DNA from: Mermis nigrescens
Taxonomy: Eukaryota > Nematoda > Enoplea > Mermithida > Mermithidae
NCBI GenBank assembly: GCA_036768485.1
Contig: JAVLUZ010000145.1
Coordinates: 22,415,522-22,479,521 of the forward strand
DNA: 64,000 nt
Reading direction: 5' to 3'
Below are positions 46,273 to 58,534 of this stretch, piece by piece; positions within the stretch are counted from its first letter, which is position 1, and each line of letters starts with the position of its first letter. Both the position numbers and the translations under genes were made by a program. Under the pieces are notes generated by a model. It saw nothing but the letters and a program-made list of their open reading frames with translations, was not told where the DNA came from and ran no database searches.

Positions 46273-46860
46273 GGCAAATTCCGCGCAACAAAACCCAATT
46301 ATAAGGATTGATATTGAACTTTGAAGTTCGAAGCCATAAACTCTGTGATTGTCGCCACATCGGCCAGCAGTTCGTTTTTTCCGGATGTAAATTCCCAGAC
46401 TTTTATCGCGTCGTGTTATTTCCTTTTTTGATTGACATTTTCTGCGTTCACTTATCATTGTACTTTCTTGATTTCTTGTGCTATTTTTCTCATCAATCTC
46501 GCATAATTGCATTCCTCATTGTAACTCTGCCTCGTGTTTTAATTTTCCGTCTTTGCTTTTAATTTTTGCTCATGCATAATTGATCTTACGTGCCTTATAA
46601 TCTCGTGTCTTAAAGTAATTGCTCAATTAGCGGTATTACTATTAACATATTTTGATTATTTAATGGACAAGGGGTTTACACCCAATCCAAAAACTTTTTC
46701 CATTAAAAAAATTCCATTACCCGGGAACTGAAGGGAGGCAAGGTAGCCGAAGTTTTTGTGCAAAGGTGCGACTTTGGGTACAAGAACTTTGTCCGTAGTC
46801 GCCAGTTGCCCCAAAAAATTCGATACTGTGTTTCAAATTTTTTTCCGAAGTGTGGGGGAG
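46273..46860 (+). other. 3' non-coding end of the retrotransposon and polypurine tract
   Basis: AT-rich DNA ending in tgtgggggag (46851-46860) directly before the 3' LTR. GGGGGAG is the expected position and composition of a polypurine tract that primes plus-strand DNA. Confidence 0.55.
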
Positions 46861-49151
46861 TGTAACTGCGAGAGTTACATGGAGCAAACTCTATCCATTA
46901 GTTCGCGGTAGCCTTCCAACAACAGCTTGTTACTGTATCGGTTAACATAGCCAATTTCGAGTAGCCATCTGTGCAATGTGTGAGCTCGTGGCTATGCCTT
47001 CAGTCCTCAAATAAATCCCTATTTTTTGTTACAAAATCATTTAGATACTTGTCCGGTAAAATAGAATTATGTATATGCTAATAGTAATTGTTTTACTTGT
47101 TACTGCTTATCGTATTCTAGAAGGTTCGAATTGATAAAAAGTAATTTTGGTTTAATGATAATCTGTTATCTTAACATTTATCTACTGTAATGATCCCTGA
47201 TCGGATAGTTAAATGGCTGTTTGGCGAAATCGTTGTTTGCTTTGTTCTAGTCTCTAGTGATATTTTGTGTTGTTTTCCCGGCTGATTGCTGTGTGTACAT
47301 TGACGAATAAAAGTAGAAAACGCACCCAGGGATTAAATATATCGAGGGTGAGCTAGGACGGCTGCCGACGTTGAGGATTACTAGATTTTTGTGGATAAGA
47401 AAGGGTAAATACTTTTTGATTATTTATTTCGTCAAAATTCAATATTCTTTTCTCAACCCAAAAATTAGCCAAAAACTTATTTAATTATTTATGATGGCTG
47501 ATCAGCTTAGAGCTCGATGGTGTTGTTTTCAAATTTCATTGTGCTATGTACATTAGGAACCAAAAACATTTCAAGACGAGTGTAAACTTTGAAAATAAGT
47601 TAAATTTTCAACTTGAGCTGGGTTGAGATAGGTCAACTGACCTCGCGAGCATTCCAAGTTATTAGGTAGGTACATTTAGGATTTAGGGCGTAGCTGCTGA
47701 GATCACCTGGCAAGAAGCGGTCAGCAATATTGGGACCGAGGGGATCAAAGCTGTAGGTCTACAAGGGTCCAGTGAGTCGAAGTTGCCCTGTGGTGACTAC
47801 GCGATTCGGACCAGCGCTAAGAGCAGCTTAGGTACCTATTGTAACTTCTGGGGCTTTGCCCGCTTTCAAGTTGTTGGAGTATCTTAGCGCGCGCAAATGA
47901 GTTGGCTGATTAAGTACTTGAAGTATGTATGGATAGCTAAACCGACAGCACGCCGTCGGGACAGATACCCAACACACAACAACTACGAAAGCAACAAACC
48001 CCAATGAAGTACCTTCGGGGCTTACCTAAGTACCTTGCTACAACTAGCGCTGGATAGGAAACTGCGGCAATTCACCTGCACTTTTCCAAATGACCCTAAA
48101 TACTTTCTACCTAAAATCTCCACGGACGTAATTGGTCCGGTACTTATGGAGATTATGGGATGGGAGATGCCGACCGCAGATCTTAACCAGGAGTAATTAG
48201 ATAACCCCGGTATTCGCCCTAGGTCCTTGGACCTTTTTTAGACCAAAAGAATAATTTTTCGCGAAAAGAATTGAAAAGGTTTTGCACCAGATTACCTATG
48301 GCGAAACTACTTATAAATTTTGGTTCCAATAGCACTCTGTACATAAATCACAACAACAAAGAGCTCTTATCCGGGCTGTCATCTACTATAAAGATTATGT
48401 AATAATTTTTATAGGTTTTTGGTTCGAAAGAGGAATTATGAATTTTGAACGAAATGATAAATAAAAGGTTTTACCCAATAGAATCCGGCAAGAATTAAAG
48501 TCGAGGCCGGCCAATTCCCAATCCTTAACTGCCTGCGGTATAATGCACCTCTAGACAGCTAATTTTCTAGCTTTTACCAATTCAAACCAATATGTACAGT
48601 CTTAGGCGCTGATAAAGTCGAAGAAGACACGCCAGTAATTAAAAAGGCAACTCTGCCACAACCGCACCAATAATAATTGGAGGGAGGCCTACAGTAATAT
48701 AAGAAGAGAAATAGAAAGAAATGTTATTTATAAGAAATTGGCGCTACTTGCGCATGGATTTTTCGGGTCTCTGCACAGGCTCAACGTGAATAGCGGTCAT
48801 GTCGCCTATGTTTTAATTGTAAAGAAATGATAGGGGAGTTATAGGGGGTTCCACAGTAAAAGGTCGCATCTTTGTATCTCTCGCGACACATAGCGACAAG
48901 AGTCCAACCAATTGACACTGCGTGGTCGGAATGCCTCCGCATGTCATACTATCGTGATCTGAAGATATGGCTGGCTCGCCAAAATGGAACTAAAAGACCG
49001 GATGGTCGGAATAGGCGCACTAAGGTGCGTAATAGCCGTAAGTGTAAACGGCACGTGTAGATACACTATCTACACTATGTACGTAAGTCCTGAAGGCAAA
49101 TGTTAGCCGCGCCCGTATCACTCTTGTAGATATCGGGCCGCTACATTTACA
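46861..49151 (+). repeat. 3' LTR, interrupted by a solo LTR
   Basis: 46861-47839 matches the 5' LTR from its start to ggtacct. The match resumes at about 49079 (acgtaagtcc) and ends CTACATTTACA at 49151. Confidence 0.9.
47840..49074. mobile_element. Nested solo LTR, 1235 bp
   Basis: TGTAACTTCTGG at the left and ATCTACA at the right, flanked by CTAT (47836-47839 and 49075-49078). Absent from the 5' LTR at the same site. It starts TGTAAC like the host LTR but is otherwise different in sequence. No significant coding content; the ORF at 48872-49060 has no family match. Confidence 0.75.
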
Positions 49152-49309
49152 TTTTTAAAAATTTGTTGAATGATCCGATCTCTGTTATTAAATCGAACTG
49201 GGACAAGAAGTGAAATTTCCAACATGTTAGTCCTAATGACTAGTATACATACATACGTATAGATATGTACGAGGTATGTACATAGGTACGTATTTCTACT
49301 TACGAACAC

Positions 49310-49455
49310 ACATGAGCGTGAGGGTCTGAGGTGGACCCCCAGGATCTGAAAGATCACCCAAATTTGTTAGATCTCCTCAGAATTGACTTTTATTGCTATT
49401 TTTGGCTATTTAGTCCCATTGGACCGACCAGAATGTTATCGCTACCAATGTACAT
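49310..49455 (+). mobile_element. MITE family C copy
   Basis: acacacatgagcgtgagggtctg ... gacccccaggatctgaaag ... cccattggaccgaccagaat ... taccaatgtacat. Related to 11756-11887, 22337-22505, 56520-56680 (reverse) and 63765-63920. Confidence 0.5.
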
Positions 49456-49550
49456 ATGCTAACGAGAATGCAAAAGAGTAAAGTATGTAGTAGGTGCTTA
49501 CATAATTTCGATTTTCAGAAACACATCTGTTTTCGAGAACAGTAAGAAAA

Positions 49551-49754
49551 ATGTTGCAACTTGCGCATCAAAATACTTTCGCAACATTAAGCGTAACAAG
49601 TCGTCGATTTGGTGCACAAAGAACTTTATTGCGTGTCAACATTCATAAATCAAATCAAACAAGTCTAAAGTTGCCTAAATGCAATAAAATCGTGGACAGT
49701 AATGACCATCGCTTCCCGGTACTGATAATTCTGTTTACTTTACCGGAAAATTAA
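49551..49754 (+). CDS. Possible small ORF or first exon (unidentified)
   Basis: ATG at 49551, TAA at 49752-49754. The start (MLQLAHQNTFATLSVTSRRF) is basic and Ser/Thr-rich with no acidic residue, as in mitochondrial presequences. An acceptor-like ttttcag lies 31 bases before the ATG. No homologue recognised; could be chance. Confidence 0.25.
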   Translation: MLQLAHQNTFATLSVTSRRFGAQRTLLRVNIHKSNQTSLKLPKCNKIVDSNDHRFPVLIILFTLPEN

Positions 49755-49759
49755 CAATC

Positions 49760-50217
49760 AAAAAATTATATAAATAGTTCGATGTTATGCTAAATGCGGA
49801 TTTAGTGCATTGAGTTGCTTCAGGCATGAGTCCATACAAACAAATTGGGAGGACTAAAGTGTTGAAGTCAGACATAAGAACAACACAGACAGAAAAATAA
49901 AGACGTTTTGAGCGTTTTTCAGCGAGCTCTACGTGATAGAGAAAACGTTTGAAGTCTTATGAATTCATTTTGATTTTAATTGTCTTCAAAACGTACGTTG
50001 AATAAAATGAACACACAAATGATTTCTCAGCATTTCATCTAAGCTCGATTTTGCTGAAAAATTATTAAATTTGTTTTATACTGAATTTTTGTATGGCTTT
50101 TTGGAAGACAAAACTTTTACGAAATAAAAAAAAATAAAGTACACTAAAATCTATTTTGGCGGTCTTTCAAATACGCTTCAAGAATTTCCAATTTTTTCCT
50201 CTACGGGACCCCCGTAA
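49760..50217. other. Intergenic, nothing recognised
   Basis: AT-rich, no supported ORF or repeat family. Confidence 0.45.
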
Positions 50218-50364
50218 CAGGCACGTAGCTTTGGGGGGAATAGGGAGTACGGACCCCCAAAATTCAGAAAATTCGGAAATATAGGACTTTTTAAACGTTA
50301 TTTTCTGCTGTTTTTGGCCTTTTTGGGCTTAGTCCCCCAAAATAGGACGGCCAGCTACGTGCCT
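50218..50364 (-). mobile_element. MITE family D copy
   Basis: Reverse copy CAGGCACGTAGC ... CTACGTGCCTG, with partly matching flanks CCCCGTAA and CCCCGTTG. Confidence 0.75.
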
Positions 50365-50882
50365 GCCCCGTTGAAGATAGACGTTCTTTCAAAATTTGGG
50401 GTGACTAGTCCCTTTATCCCCCACTGTTACGTGCCTGCGAATGATGGCTGTTTTAGGCAACAAAAGCTAGTCTTTTTACTTAAACTTCAGATACGGCATG
50501 CGAGAATATTCGCTTTTGTTATGGCCTTTTCATGCTAACTAAGCCTTATGAAATATAGCTAATATCTGCTTGAATCGTCCGATTAATTAGAAGTTGAATA
50601 AGCATCCATCAGTTGGTTTCAACATTCGATAATAAAGAAGAGATGAGTGCACCGCTGAGAAAAATCCCATTCTGAGGAAGAGTGGTGTGAAGGCGAGAAA
50701 AACAAGTTAGCATCTCCGCGGAGAGTTTTACCTGATCTTTACCAAAAAAAACTTTATTTAGAGATTTTTTAAGAATATCTGTCAATTTTCCTTTTAGATT
50801 CAGCACATTAAACCGAAAGTAGACATAAAATTAAGTTACATAATTCGTTTTTAAGAAACAAACGGTCAGTGGCCACCAAACA

Positions 50883-51115
50883 TGGGCAGTAATTGGATAA
50901 CTTGGGTGGCGTTCTAGATATGTAAGGTTCAAAAATTTTAGAAGTTGAATAATGTGTCGGAAAAATTTATTGTAGGGGCAAAAACGCCAATTCTGACGTT
51001 TTCAATCTAGCTTTATCCATTATCATCAAAAATTACTAAAAAAATTTTAAAAAAATTGAAAATTTAATTCTAAAGTCTTTTGCATTCTGTGGGTCCAGCC
51101 AGATTCTTCGCCCAT
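50883..51115 (-). mobile_element. Diverged MITE, family A type
   Basis: acatgggcagtaattgg start and cttcgcccatatg end are inverted; the interior keeps ctttatccattatcatcaaaa. Lies just past the RNASEH2A stop codon. Confidence 0.5.
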
Positions 51116-51143
51116 ATGAAGTGGCTCACTGACCTAATAAAAA

Positions 51144-54100
51144 TTATAAACTCGCGACCGATTTGAGATTCATTTCATGGAAGAATGCATTTTTTGGCGG
51201 AGCAGCCGGCGTCTCCTCACTCGACTCATCGGCGGTCTTGTTAAAATACGATTTCAGCGATCTGCTTTTAAGCTCTGTTCTCCCGCGCTTCAATTCTTCA
51301 GGCCTACAATGTTCAAAATAGAATACAATTTTAGAAAATTACATCAGTACATACATATAATTTAAAAAACTGCAGGAGATCCGTCAGGCTGAATCAGCCT
51401 GATTCCATCTTGACGCTGCGTGAATCTGTTGCACTCGTCGTAACATGATGGTGGGACTGTTGGGGCGGTGGGACCCTAGGTGGGCGGCACCGAACTACTG
51501 GGGGTGCAAGATTTTTCAAAGATCAAAAGAGGCATCAAAAATAGTGGTATGGCGAAAAACATTTTTTAACGTTTCTCCTCGAGTACTATCCATTAGCATC
51601 AAAAAATTGCAAAAAAAAAACAAAAAAATTTTCAAAAATTGAATTCTGGGGGGTATTTTAATTTCTGGGAGCTATTCGGCCTTCTGGGGTGCATACCCCC
51701 AAACCCCCACGCCCACGTGTGGGTAGGACTATTAGGATAGTGGGACTGTTGGGACGATGGGACCGTTGGGATAGTGGGACTGCTGAGACTGACGGGACAG
51801 GGACTGTTGGGACGGCGGGATTGCTGGGACGATGGAACTGTGTAGGCATCATCAATTAATCTTCCTATAAACCTCAAGCGGCAATAAATTTTTTGCAAGA
51901 AATTCAAAAAAATCTTAAATATTTTCGCCATGTACATAAGGGTCATCTAAGCCTTCGTATGTTCCGAAAAGTCATTTTAGTAGCGTTCTTATCCAATGAG
52001 ATCGCAAATCATATTCGAAATTGAGTCTATGTATACATTTGCATTTTGCAAATTTTGTGTAAAATGATATTCAATATCTTCAAACCAACTGTGTTCTATG
52101 TTCACAGGAAAATCAATCGGGTTTTAGCATAAAAGTAGTCGTTAGCAGCATAGGTGGGCGGCACCAAAGTTCTGGGGGTGCAAGATTTTTTCAAAGGTCA
52201 AAAAATGGCCTTAAAAATGGTGGTATGGCGAAAAAACACCATTTTTCAACGTTTCTCATCGACTACTATCCATTTACATCAAAAATTGCGGAAAAAACAA
52301 AAAATTCAATAATTGAATTCTGGGGGTATTCAGATTTCTGGGGGGTAGTGCGTACCCCCTCAGACACCCCACGCCCGGGTATGGTCGTTAGTAAGACAAT
52401 CTACAGACTAAACTTGATCAGGATTGATAACTCTTCTCTCAAGAATTTAGCTTTAATAGACAGTGTTTACATAAAAACTTGATTAAAAACGGGGCTTACT
52501 GGATTTACCAAACAGACGGTGTTTAGGTATATATACAAATGGTTTGTCACGTTTTAATTGTGCAAGCGAGACCTACTATCAATAAATAATTACGATAAAA
52601 ATAAAATTTTCAGTTGAAACGTAACTTACAGTATAAATTAATATAAATTACGTACCTTACAAATAATAAAGTCTTTTTGAATCCTATCGACTATTTTTTC
52701 GCTTAATTATTGCACGTTATCTCAATGGCGTCTAATATTTATTTACAAAGACGTTTATAAGACAATCAACGAATGGTTTAATTTTCGTTAACTCCTGTTT
52801 TGAATAATATACACTGCTGTAAAAAAATCGAAAAAGCTACAAGGAAATTGAGTGATGAATTCTTCGCTGCATTGCTCTTGAAGAAATAAACTTAGAACGT
52901 TAGCTTCTTAAATCAGCCAGAAGTTGTAGGCTTGGGAATTCTTTTCTCGGACTGCTTCGCTCGGAAGTGTGAGCCTGATTTATTAGGAAGATTGGAACAA
53001 AAAACTCAAATCATACTTTCGGTTCAAAGAGCCACTTTGAATTCATCGCACATTTTTTGACAATTTCGAATTTAATTTAAAAAGGGGGAAACAAACCAAG
53101 AGAAAACTATATCACATGTGACCAGGGCGAGTAGAACTGGCTCGTTAGAAATATAAAAAGTCAGTGAAATAAAAATATGTATAAACTTAAAATGTGTAAA
53201 TAAAGCATAATTATGTACATATAAATATAAGTATAATATGAAATAAATATTTATATAACGTAAAGTATATAATGCATTTAGTATATGCACGTAAATAAAT
53301 GAATAAATGATCTGTAATTCTCTGCGCATGAAAATTCTGTTTTTTGCATAATTTTATACGAAAAACGACAGAAAACATCGAAATCTTACCATAAAACTTG
53401 AACAGCTTTTTTATCAAGTATCTCTTGCGTTGTGGCCCAACTAAAGCGTACTATAGTAGGATAGCCGAATATCGGATCAAGCGTTTGTTCCATGAAGGAC
53501 TTTGTAACCGGATCTTATAATAAAATAGCAATTAATAATTAGCGTGATATTGGATGATCTATGCGGGTGAATTTAGACCGAAAATCCAGGTATCTTGAAA
53601 ATATTGAAAATATATTTAAAAAAATTAACAAAATTAAAAAAATAAAAAACGGCGACAAAAGTTCAAATTATTCTACGAATGTTAGAGCTGCATGGCTAAT
53701 TTGATTACAACGATTTTTTGCTTTGTGCAGACATTTTAGCCAAACTTAAATATCCTACTACAGTGTTAATTCGATATTCTCGTTTCGGCTTGCTTCACCA
53801 GCTGGCGTAGTTGAATGCGTATTACTAAGCCAAATTAATTTAACATAAATTAATATTAATATAAATTAATCTTCCAAAAAAAAGAAAAAAACTTGTAAAA
53901 TGATCTATTTGTCTGTTTTTTATATGTATAAACAAAAAAGCTAATCAGATTATTTTTTAAGAATGAGATTATTTTAAGTAAGAATGAGATTTTTTCTATT
54001 CTATAACTTATGTAGATCCATTTGTCTGTTTTTTATATATACACGTAATGAAATTCAGTGTTTATCAGTTGACACAAGGTGGGCTTATTAAGCGGCAGGC

Positions 54101-57100
54101 AACGTAGAAACCTATTCGAAATAGAAAATTAAATAAAATGTCGGATTAAGGGAGCAAAATTTCGAAAATTCAACACTTTGTCTAGAGCAGATAAGCGCGT
54201 CGACTCGACTCGAGTGTCTTGGCAATTCCAGATTCCTAGAAGAACGAAAGTAAACTTTTTGAAAATGGAAAAACGGAAAAATCTGAATTTTTTTTGCAAA
54301 AATGCTTAAAATTATTTGAGTATTTTTAGTCATCATATTGTTCACAGTGAGTTTTGAGGCCAGTTTAGCTGATAAGTAAAATATTAGTGTATTTTGAACC
54401 TGCTCATAGCCTGACCAGTTACACATTCTGCGCAACGAATCACGGAGTGATTGCAAGCTACGATTATACTCAAAGTTAAAGCAGTAACTTTTGTTCCAAA
54501 ATGTCACAGTAAAAGTAAAACTGGTAACTTCTGTTCTGAAATGTCACCAAATGCCCTAAAATGCACATGATGAATATCTCATCTATAAAAAACAAATGTA
54601 GACTAAGCTCTTAAAAGATAATCATTCTATTAAATTATGCACATAACATTGAACGTGCCTTGCCAGCATACATGCATAGAACGGAGAATTTTTTCGAGGG
54701 GTGAAATCAAAATTTTTGTCTTTTTTGGGCTCAAAAACTATGGGTTTGCGTCAAAAACACCATTTTTGGCGTTTAAGACGATGCTTTCTTTCTAGAACAT
54801 AAAAAAATTTACACAAATTCGAAAATTTTTTAAAAAGTCAAATAAATTGAACAAAGTATAGTCAAAAAAGAGTACCTTTATATATAAGGCGCGAAGCACA
54901 GAAACTCTTAAACATCATCTTTTCATTGATATTTTTTGAAAATCACAAATTCTGGATAAAGAAAAAATTTTTGAGTCGTAAAAACCTTGGGGATGTGAAA
55001 GCCCCTCCACCCTCCTAAGACTATTTATGCTTACCAGCAGGGTATCCGGACCCAAACGGACAGAGATCTGAAGTAGCAAAATTTTCGTGTTCTCTACACT
55101 GCCATTCTTTCAGCGCTTTATCCCTCGTTACTTTCGCGCAAATGCTAGCCGCACTGACTATTGCGTATAGAGAATCGGCCTTTTTCGACACACAAAATTC
55201 CACTGAAGGAAACCTATCTTCTAATTTCTTCTGATACGTTTCTGGGGGTCCAACAGTATCAACGTAAACCTAAATTATCATTCGATATATTAGTTCAGGG
55301 ACGAAAAATTAATTCCTGTTGTTACAGAAAATTTTCCGTTATTGAAAGAATGATCAAAAGGCAGCTTTTATTATAAGCGGTACCACGTAAACTAAAGTTA
55401 ATAAAAATTCCTGGATTCCACCCCTTCCTGGTCACAAATTCTAGATCTGACCTCTCCGTGACTACGCTGAACACACACACACACAAGAACATAACAAAGT
55501 AATAATATACGGAGCATCACGTCCGTTACAAAAATAAATTTATTGTTTATATGTTATGGAAATGACGATCATTTTCCGAAACGTCAAAAAAAGTATTTTT
55601 GACATGTACTAACCTATCGTTTTAGCCCAAAAATCCATTTCAAAAAAAAATTTGGCCTGACTCCTTCCCCCAGAATTCCAATGCTATACACGTAACTATG
55701 GTTGCAAGCATCGATGCACAATATGACCGATCTGGGGGGTTGGTTGTCCCCCATCCCCCAAAGCCGGCAAATTTTCGACCCACGCCCCCTCCCCCGATTT
55801 TTGGAAAAATTTAATTTGTTGGCCGTTTTTAGCCGGGAATTGCAGGTCATTTATATACCCCCGACCCCTATGAATGGCCTGGAACCCCTACCCAAAATTT
55901 TAGGCCACTACATGTAGAACTGGCATCAAGGTACTAGAATGCACATTGTATAAAGAAATAAGACAATTCTAAACAATGCATCCCACTGATGTTATCGTAC
56001 AAATTTTAAGCGTACCTCCTTAGTTATTATTTTTGCATTACGAATTAAACGCCAGAGAGGGGAAAGCCAGGAAAGGTCATATAACTATTTAGGAGTAAAG
56101 AGTGTTTTTAAAACAGATACATTTTTGTCACTCAATGTATATGTGCATCATAAGGTTTTTTCTTGAGCTTTAGGACGATGCATTACAATAAAGGAAATTT
56201 TTGGCCCTGAGCGGATATGCACACATAATTATGTGACAGATATTGAAATGAATGTACTACTTTGCATTTTTGGCTCACAAACATAGATCAATTTTTTGAA
56301 GATTTCCTTTGTAAAGCCATTAAATTGAGTGCGAGAAGAAATAAAGATGTCGAAAATTCCTTGAATCAAGCACAGATCGGATATTGATTAATTCATTACT
56401 CTGCTAGTTTAAACAATAGTATTTCTATAAACAAGTCTGAAATAAAGCAGTTTTCTTGATGAATTTAGTAAAAAATTTCTAACGAGCGTGACAGAAAGTA
56501 ATTAAGGACTATTGTTTAGTCCAAACATAGGCATCGACCAAATTCTAGGCTTCTGATAGCGTAAAGTTGTGAAAATTGCCAAAAATTCAATTCTAAGGAT
56601 CTAACGGATTTCAGAGGGTCTTTCAGATTCTCGGGGAACAATATCATCAGACCCTATAGCCACGCTCGCGTGTCATGTTGTCCTAGAATAGGGTTTGAAG
56701 GAAAAAAATATTTTTAGCGAAAGATGAAAATGATAGCGCAATGCATGAGCTAAAAACTTATTCTGTAACTTACGACTGATATCTACATCTTGACCATTGG
56801 GTGGGGATCCCCAGCCAATTTTAGGTGGGGGAATAAATGACCTACATTTTTTAGTCAAAAACGGCAAAAAATACCTAAAAACGGCCAGAAAAATTCAATT
56901 TTTCTCCAAAAATCAGGGGAGGGTCAAACATTTTATGGCTTGGGGGGATAGAGGGACGGCCGACTTTGGGTGAGGATACCCCATCGCCCTCTTACATCTA
57001 TGATCTTAAGTGGTAGATCTTTACCAATACTTAGGATCTAAAGCGAATTAAAAACTGACAGATTTAACATATCTATGAGGTCGATATTTAATTACGAGCC

Positions 57101-58534
57101 CTCTTCAATCGCTTTCTACGCAGAAATCGATTGTAAAATTAATAATGGATTTAGTTAATATGCACGTACCTTGTCAATAACTATGTCATTGTCCCGACAA
57201 AAAGCAATTAATTTGGCGGCAGTATCGTGCGAAATTTCATTCAAATTATACTTGCACCTGAAAATAAATACAATCAAAATACAAATCTGACCGTAAATAA
57301 TAAATTTTGACTAATTGGCTAAATTAACATACCTTCTTAGCATAGCCGTTGAAATGTAGTGGGGCGATAAGACTTCTAAGACATACGCATAATAATCAAC
57401 GTATGGCGTTTGCCCCATCTTAGAGAATATTTCTTCTCGTTTTTCTTCGGTTAGCGCTTTTGAATCGGCTACTCCCAAGGCTGACAATACATCGTCGAGC
57501 TTTTCACTTAAGCATACGCCAGCACAATATACCATCGGCCCTAAAATATGAAATCGACTGTAATTTATAACTACATTTGCACAAATCCTACGACTGATTA
57601 TAATAAAAACGTACCTAAATTGAATAAAAAATTATAATTATAATCAAATAAACACACAGTAATCGTACACCGATGAACAGGATAAAATAAATGATTACTG
57701 CATACATAGGTAATAAATCAAGCCAAGTTTTTTCCTGTTGAACTTAAGCCTTCAGAATAGGGCATAACTGTAACTGCAAAAATCTTTTTCATTAATTATG
57801 ATTTTAACTACGTTATGTTTCAATATTACTTATGGTTCTGTAAGCAATGCATCTATCTTAAGTTCATACATCGGATTTACATATTTACACAATGCCATCA
57901 TAACTTATTTGAGCAAGCTATTCTTATTTTCTTTCGACTAATTCTTATTTTGTCAAATATATTTCACCCTTAACGCAAAAAATAGTCACAAAACACTTTG
58001 AAAAGTTCCCAGATCAGCATCGTGATCGGCGCCGTTTTAGCTTAATCTATAGGTCTACAGTTAATTTTCGTGATAAATTCACAACATATAAATAACTGTA
58101 CGGTTTGCATAAGTGCTGTACAAACATAGTACATATGACTAAAATATCCAAATACCTCATGATATGCAGATAGGAAGTTTGAAGGTTTAGAAACCCAGAA
58201 CAGAAGGAGAAAGTTTTTGGACAAAATAATACAAAATCGACGTCAAAACGTAACAAAACAATACTTTTTTCGTAAAATGCTTGAATAGACCAGACTGAGA
58301 ATTAAAATGGGATTTGCACTATTTAAACGTTAGCACCAATTTTAACGGCCATTTCAGCCTGAAAAAAGTTCTATACATAATGTCCTGTGTACACCTGTAT
58401 GTTATTGCCTGTAGCATCTGTTCCTTACCCAGTACTGGACCTCTACCAGCTTCATCAATCCCAATAGTGCAGCGTTTACCACGTAAGCAACTGATATTGT
58501 TACTGGGTTGCGTTATATTCTTATTTCGATCCAT
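51144..58534 (-). CDS. RNASEH2A: Ribonuclease H2 catalytic subunit A
   Basis: Type 2 RNase H, which cleaves RNA in RNA:DNA hybrids and at single ribonucleotides in nuclear DNA, as the catalytic part of the H2 A/B/C complex. Exons on the complement, 5' to 3': 58429-58534, 57333-57540, 57170-57257, 55035-55269, 53390-53513 and 51144-51303. All donors and acceptors are GT/AG and all phases match. The product is 306 residues, close to the human protein. Residues seen: [13 protein letters not shown] (Asp27, Glu28), [24 protein letters not shown] (Asp138), [18 protein letters not shown] (Asp166), SGYPADPVTKSF and VRFSWATTQ. The C-terminus (SYFNKT ... [13 protein letters not shown]) matches the family's conserved tail, which interacts with the other subunits. 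Introns hold MITEs and minisatellites. The call is firm; only expression is unknown. Confidence 0.96.
51445..51845. repeat. Minisatellite split by a MITE
   Basis: Ten-base units of the type gggactgttg / gggacgatgg run from 51730 to 51845, with a few at 51448-51474. A family A MITE sits between them. Confidence 0.7.
51475..51721 (-). mobile_element. MITE family A copy
   Basis: Reverse copy from CCTAGGTGGG to CACGTGTG, flanked by GGTGGGAC (51467-51474) and GGTAGGAC (51722-51729). RNASEH2A intron 5. Confidence 0.85.
52146..52383 (-). mobile_element. MITE family A copy
   Basis: Reverse copy from (cag)CATAGGTGGG to GGGTATG. GTCGTTAG flanks both sides (52138-52145 and 52384-52391). RNASEH2A intron 5. 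Confidence 0.8.
52392..53389. other. RNASEH2A intron 5, remainder
   Basis: AT-rich, including a tata/ata-rich stretch at 53150-53300. A phase-compatible open stretch at 52908-52974 was considered and dropped. Confidence 0.5.
53514..54655. other. RNASEH2A intron 4, nothing recognised
   Basis: AT-rich. The open minus frame 54112-54507 has no splice or family support. Confidence 0.45.
54660..55020. repeat. Family F repeat copy
   Basis: Carries tttttgggctcaaaaactatggg, cgtcaaaaacaccattttt, ttctagaacataaaaaa, gaacaaagtatagtcaaaa and a C-rich end (gaaagcccctccaccctcc). Ends 15 bases from the RNASEH2A exon 4 donor. Confidence 0.55.
55687..55917 (+). mobile_element. MITE family E copy
   Basis: acacgtaactatgg ... 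tcccccatcccccaaagcc ... ttttggaaaaattt ... ggccgtttt ... ccactacatgtag. RNASEH2A intron 3. A short (ca)n run lies upstream at 55476-55486. Confidence 0.6.
56520..56680 (-). mobile_element. MITE family C copy
   Basis: ccaaacataggcatcgacc ... agggtctttcagattctcgg ... cacgctcgcgtgtcatg, reverse orientation. Confidence 0.5.
56792..57002 (-). mobile_element. MITE family E copy
   Basis: Reverse orientation: attgggtggggatcccc ... gtcaaaaacggcaaaaaa ... gactttgggtgaggatacccc ... cctcttacatctatg. RNASEH2A intron 3. Confidence 0.6.

Larger units (their letters stand above)
31750..49151 (+). mobile_element. Ty3/Gypsy-order LTR retrotransposon, 17.4 kb with insertions
   Basis: Two LTRs (31750-32800 and 46861-49151) enclose gag, protease, RT, RNase H and integrase in that order, then a long extra 3' coding region. 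LTR ends are TGTAA...TTACA. The flanks TTTT (31746-31749 and 49152-49155) fit a 4-bp target duplication, though T-rich context makes this weak. Reading frames have many stops and frameshifts, so this copy is dead. Removing the nested solo LTR and MITEs, the original was about 15 kb. No envelope-like ORF with a signal peptide or membrane segment was seen. Confidence 0.9.

Noticed and set aside
50609..50806. Minus-strand exon (LKGKLTDILKKSLNKVFFGK) with a donor-like site
   Set aside because: No partner exon, start or family match; AT-rich Lys/Leu codons arise easily by chance here.
52908..52974. Phase-compatible exon (tg|g, 22 codons to TAA) as the RNASEH2A terminus
   Set aside because: The exon at 51144-51303 has the same phase and a far better match to the conserved RNASEH2A C-terminus, and gives the usual length.
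54112..54507. 131-residue minus-strand ORF
   Set aside because: Lies inside RNASEH2A intron 4, with no recognisable domain or splice context.
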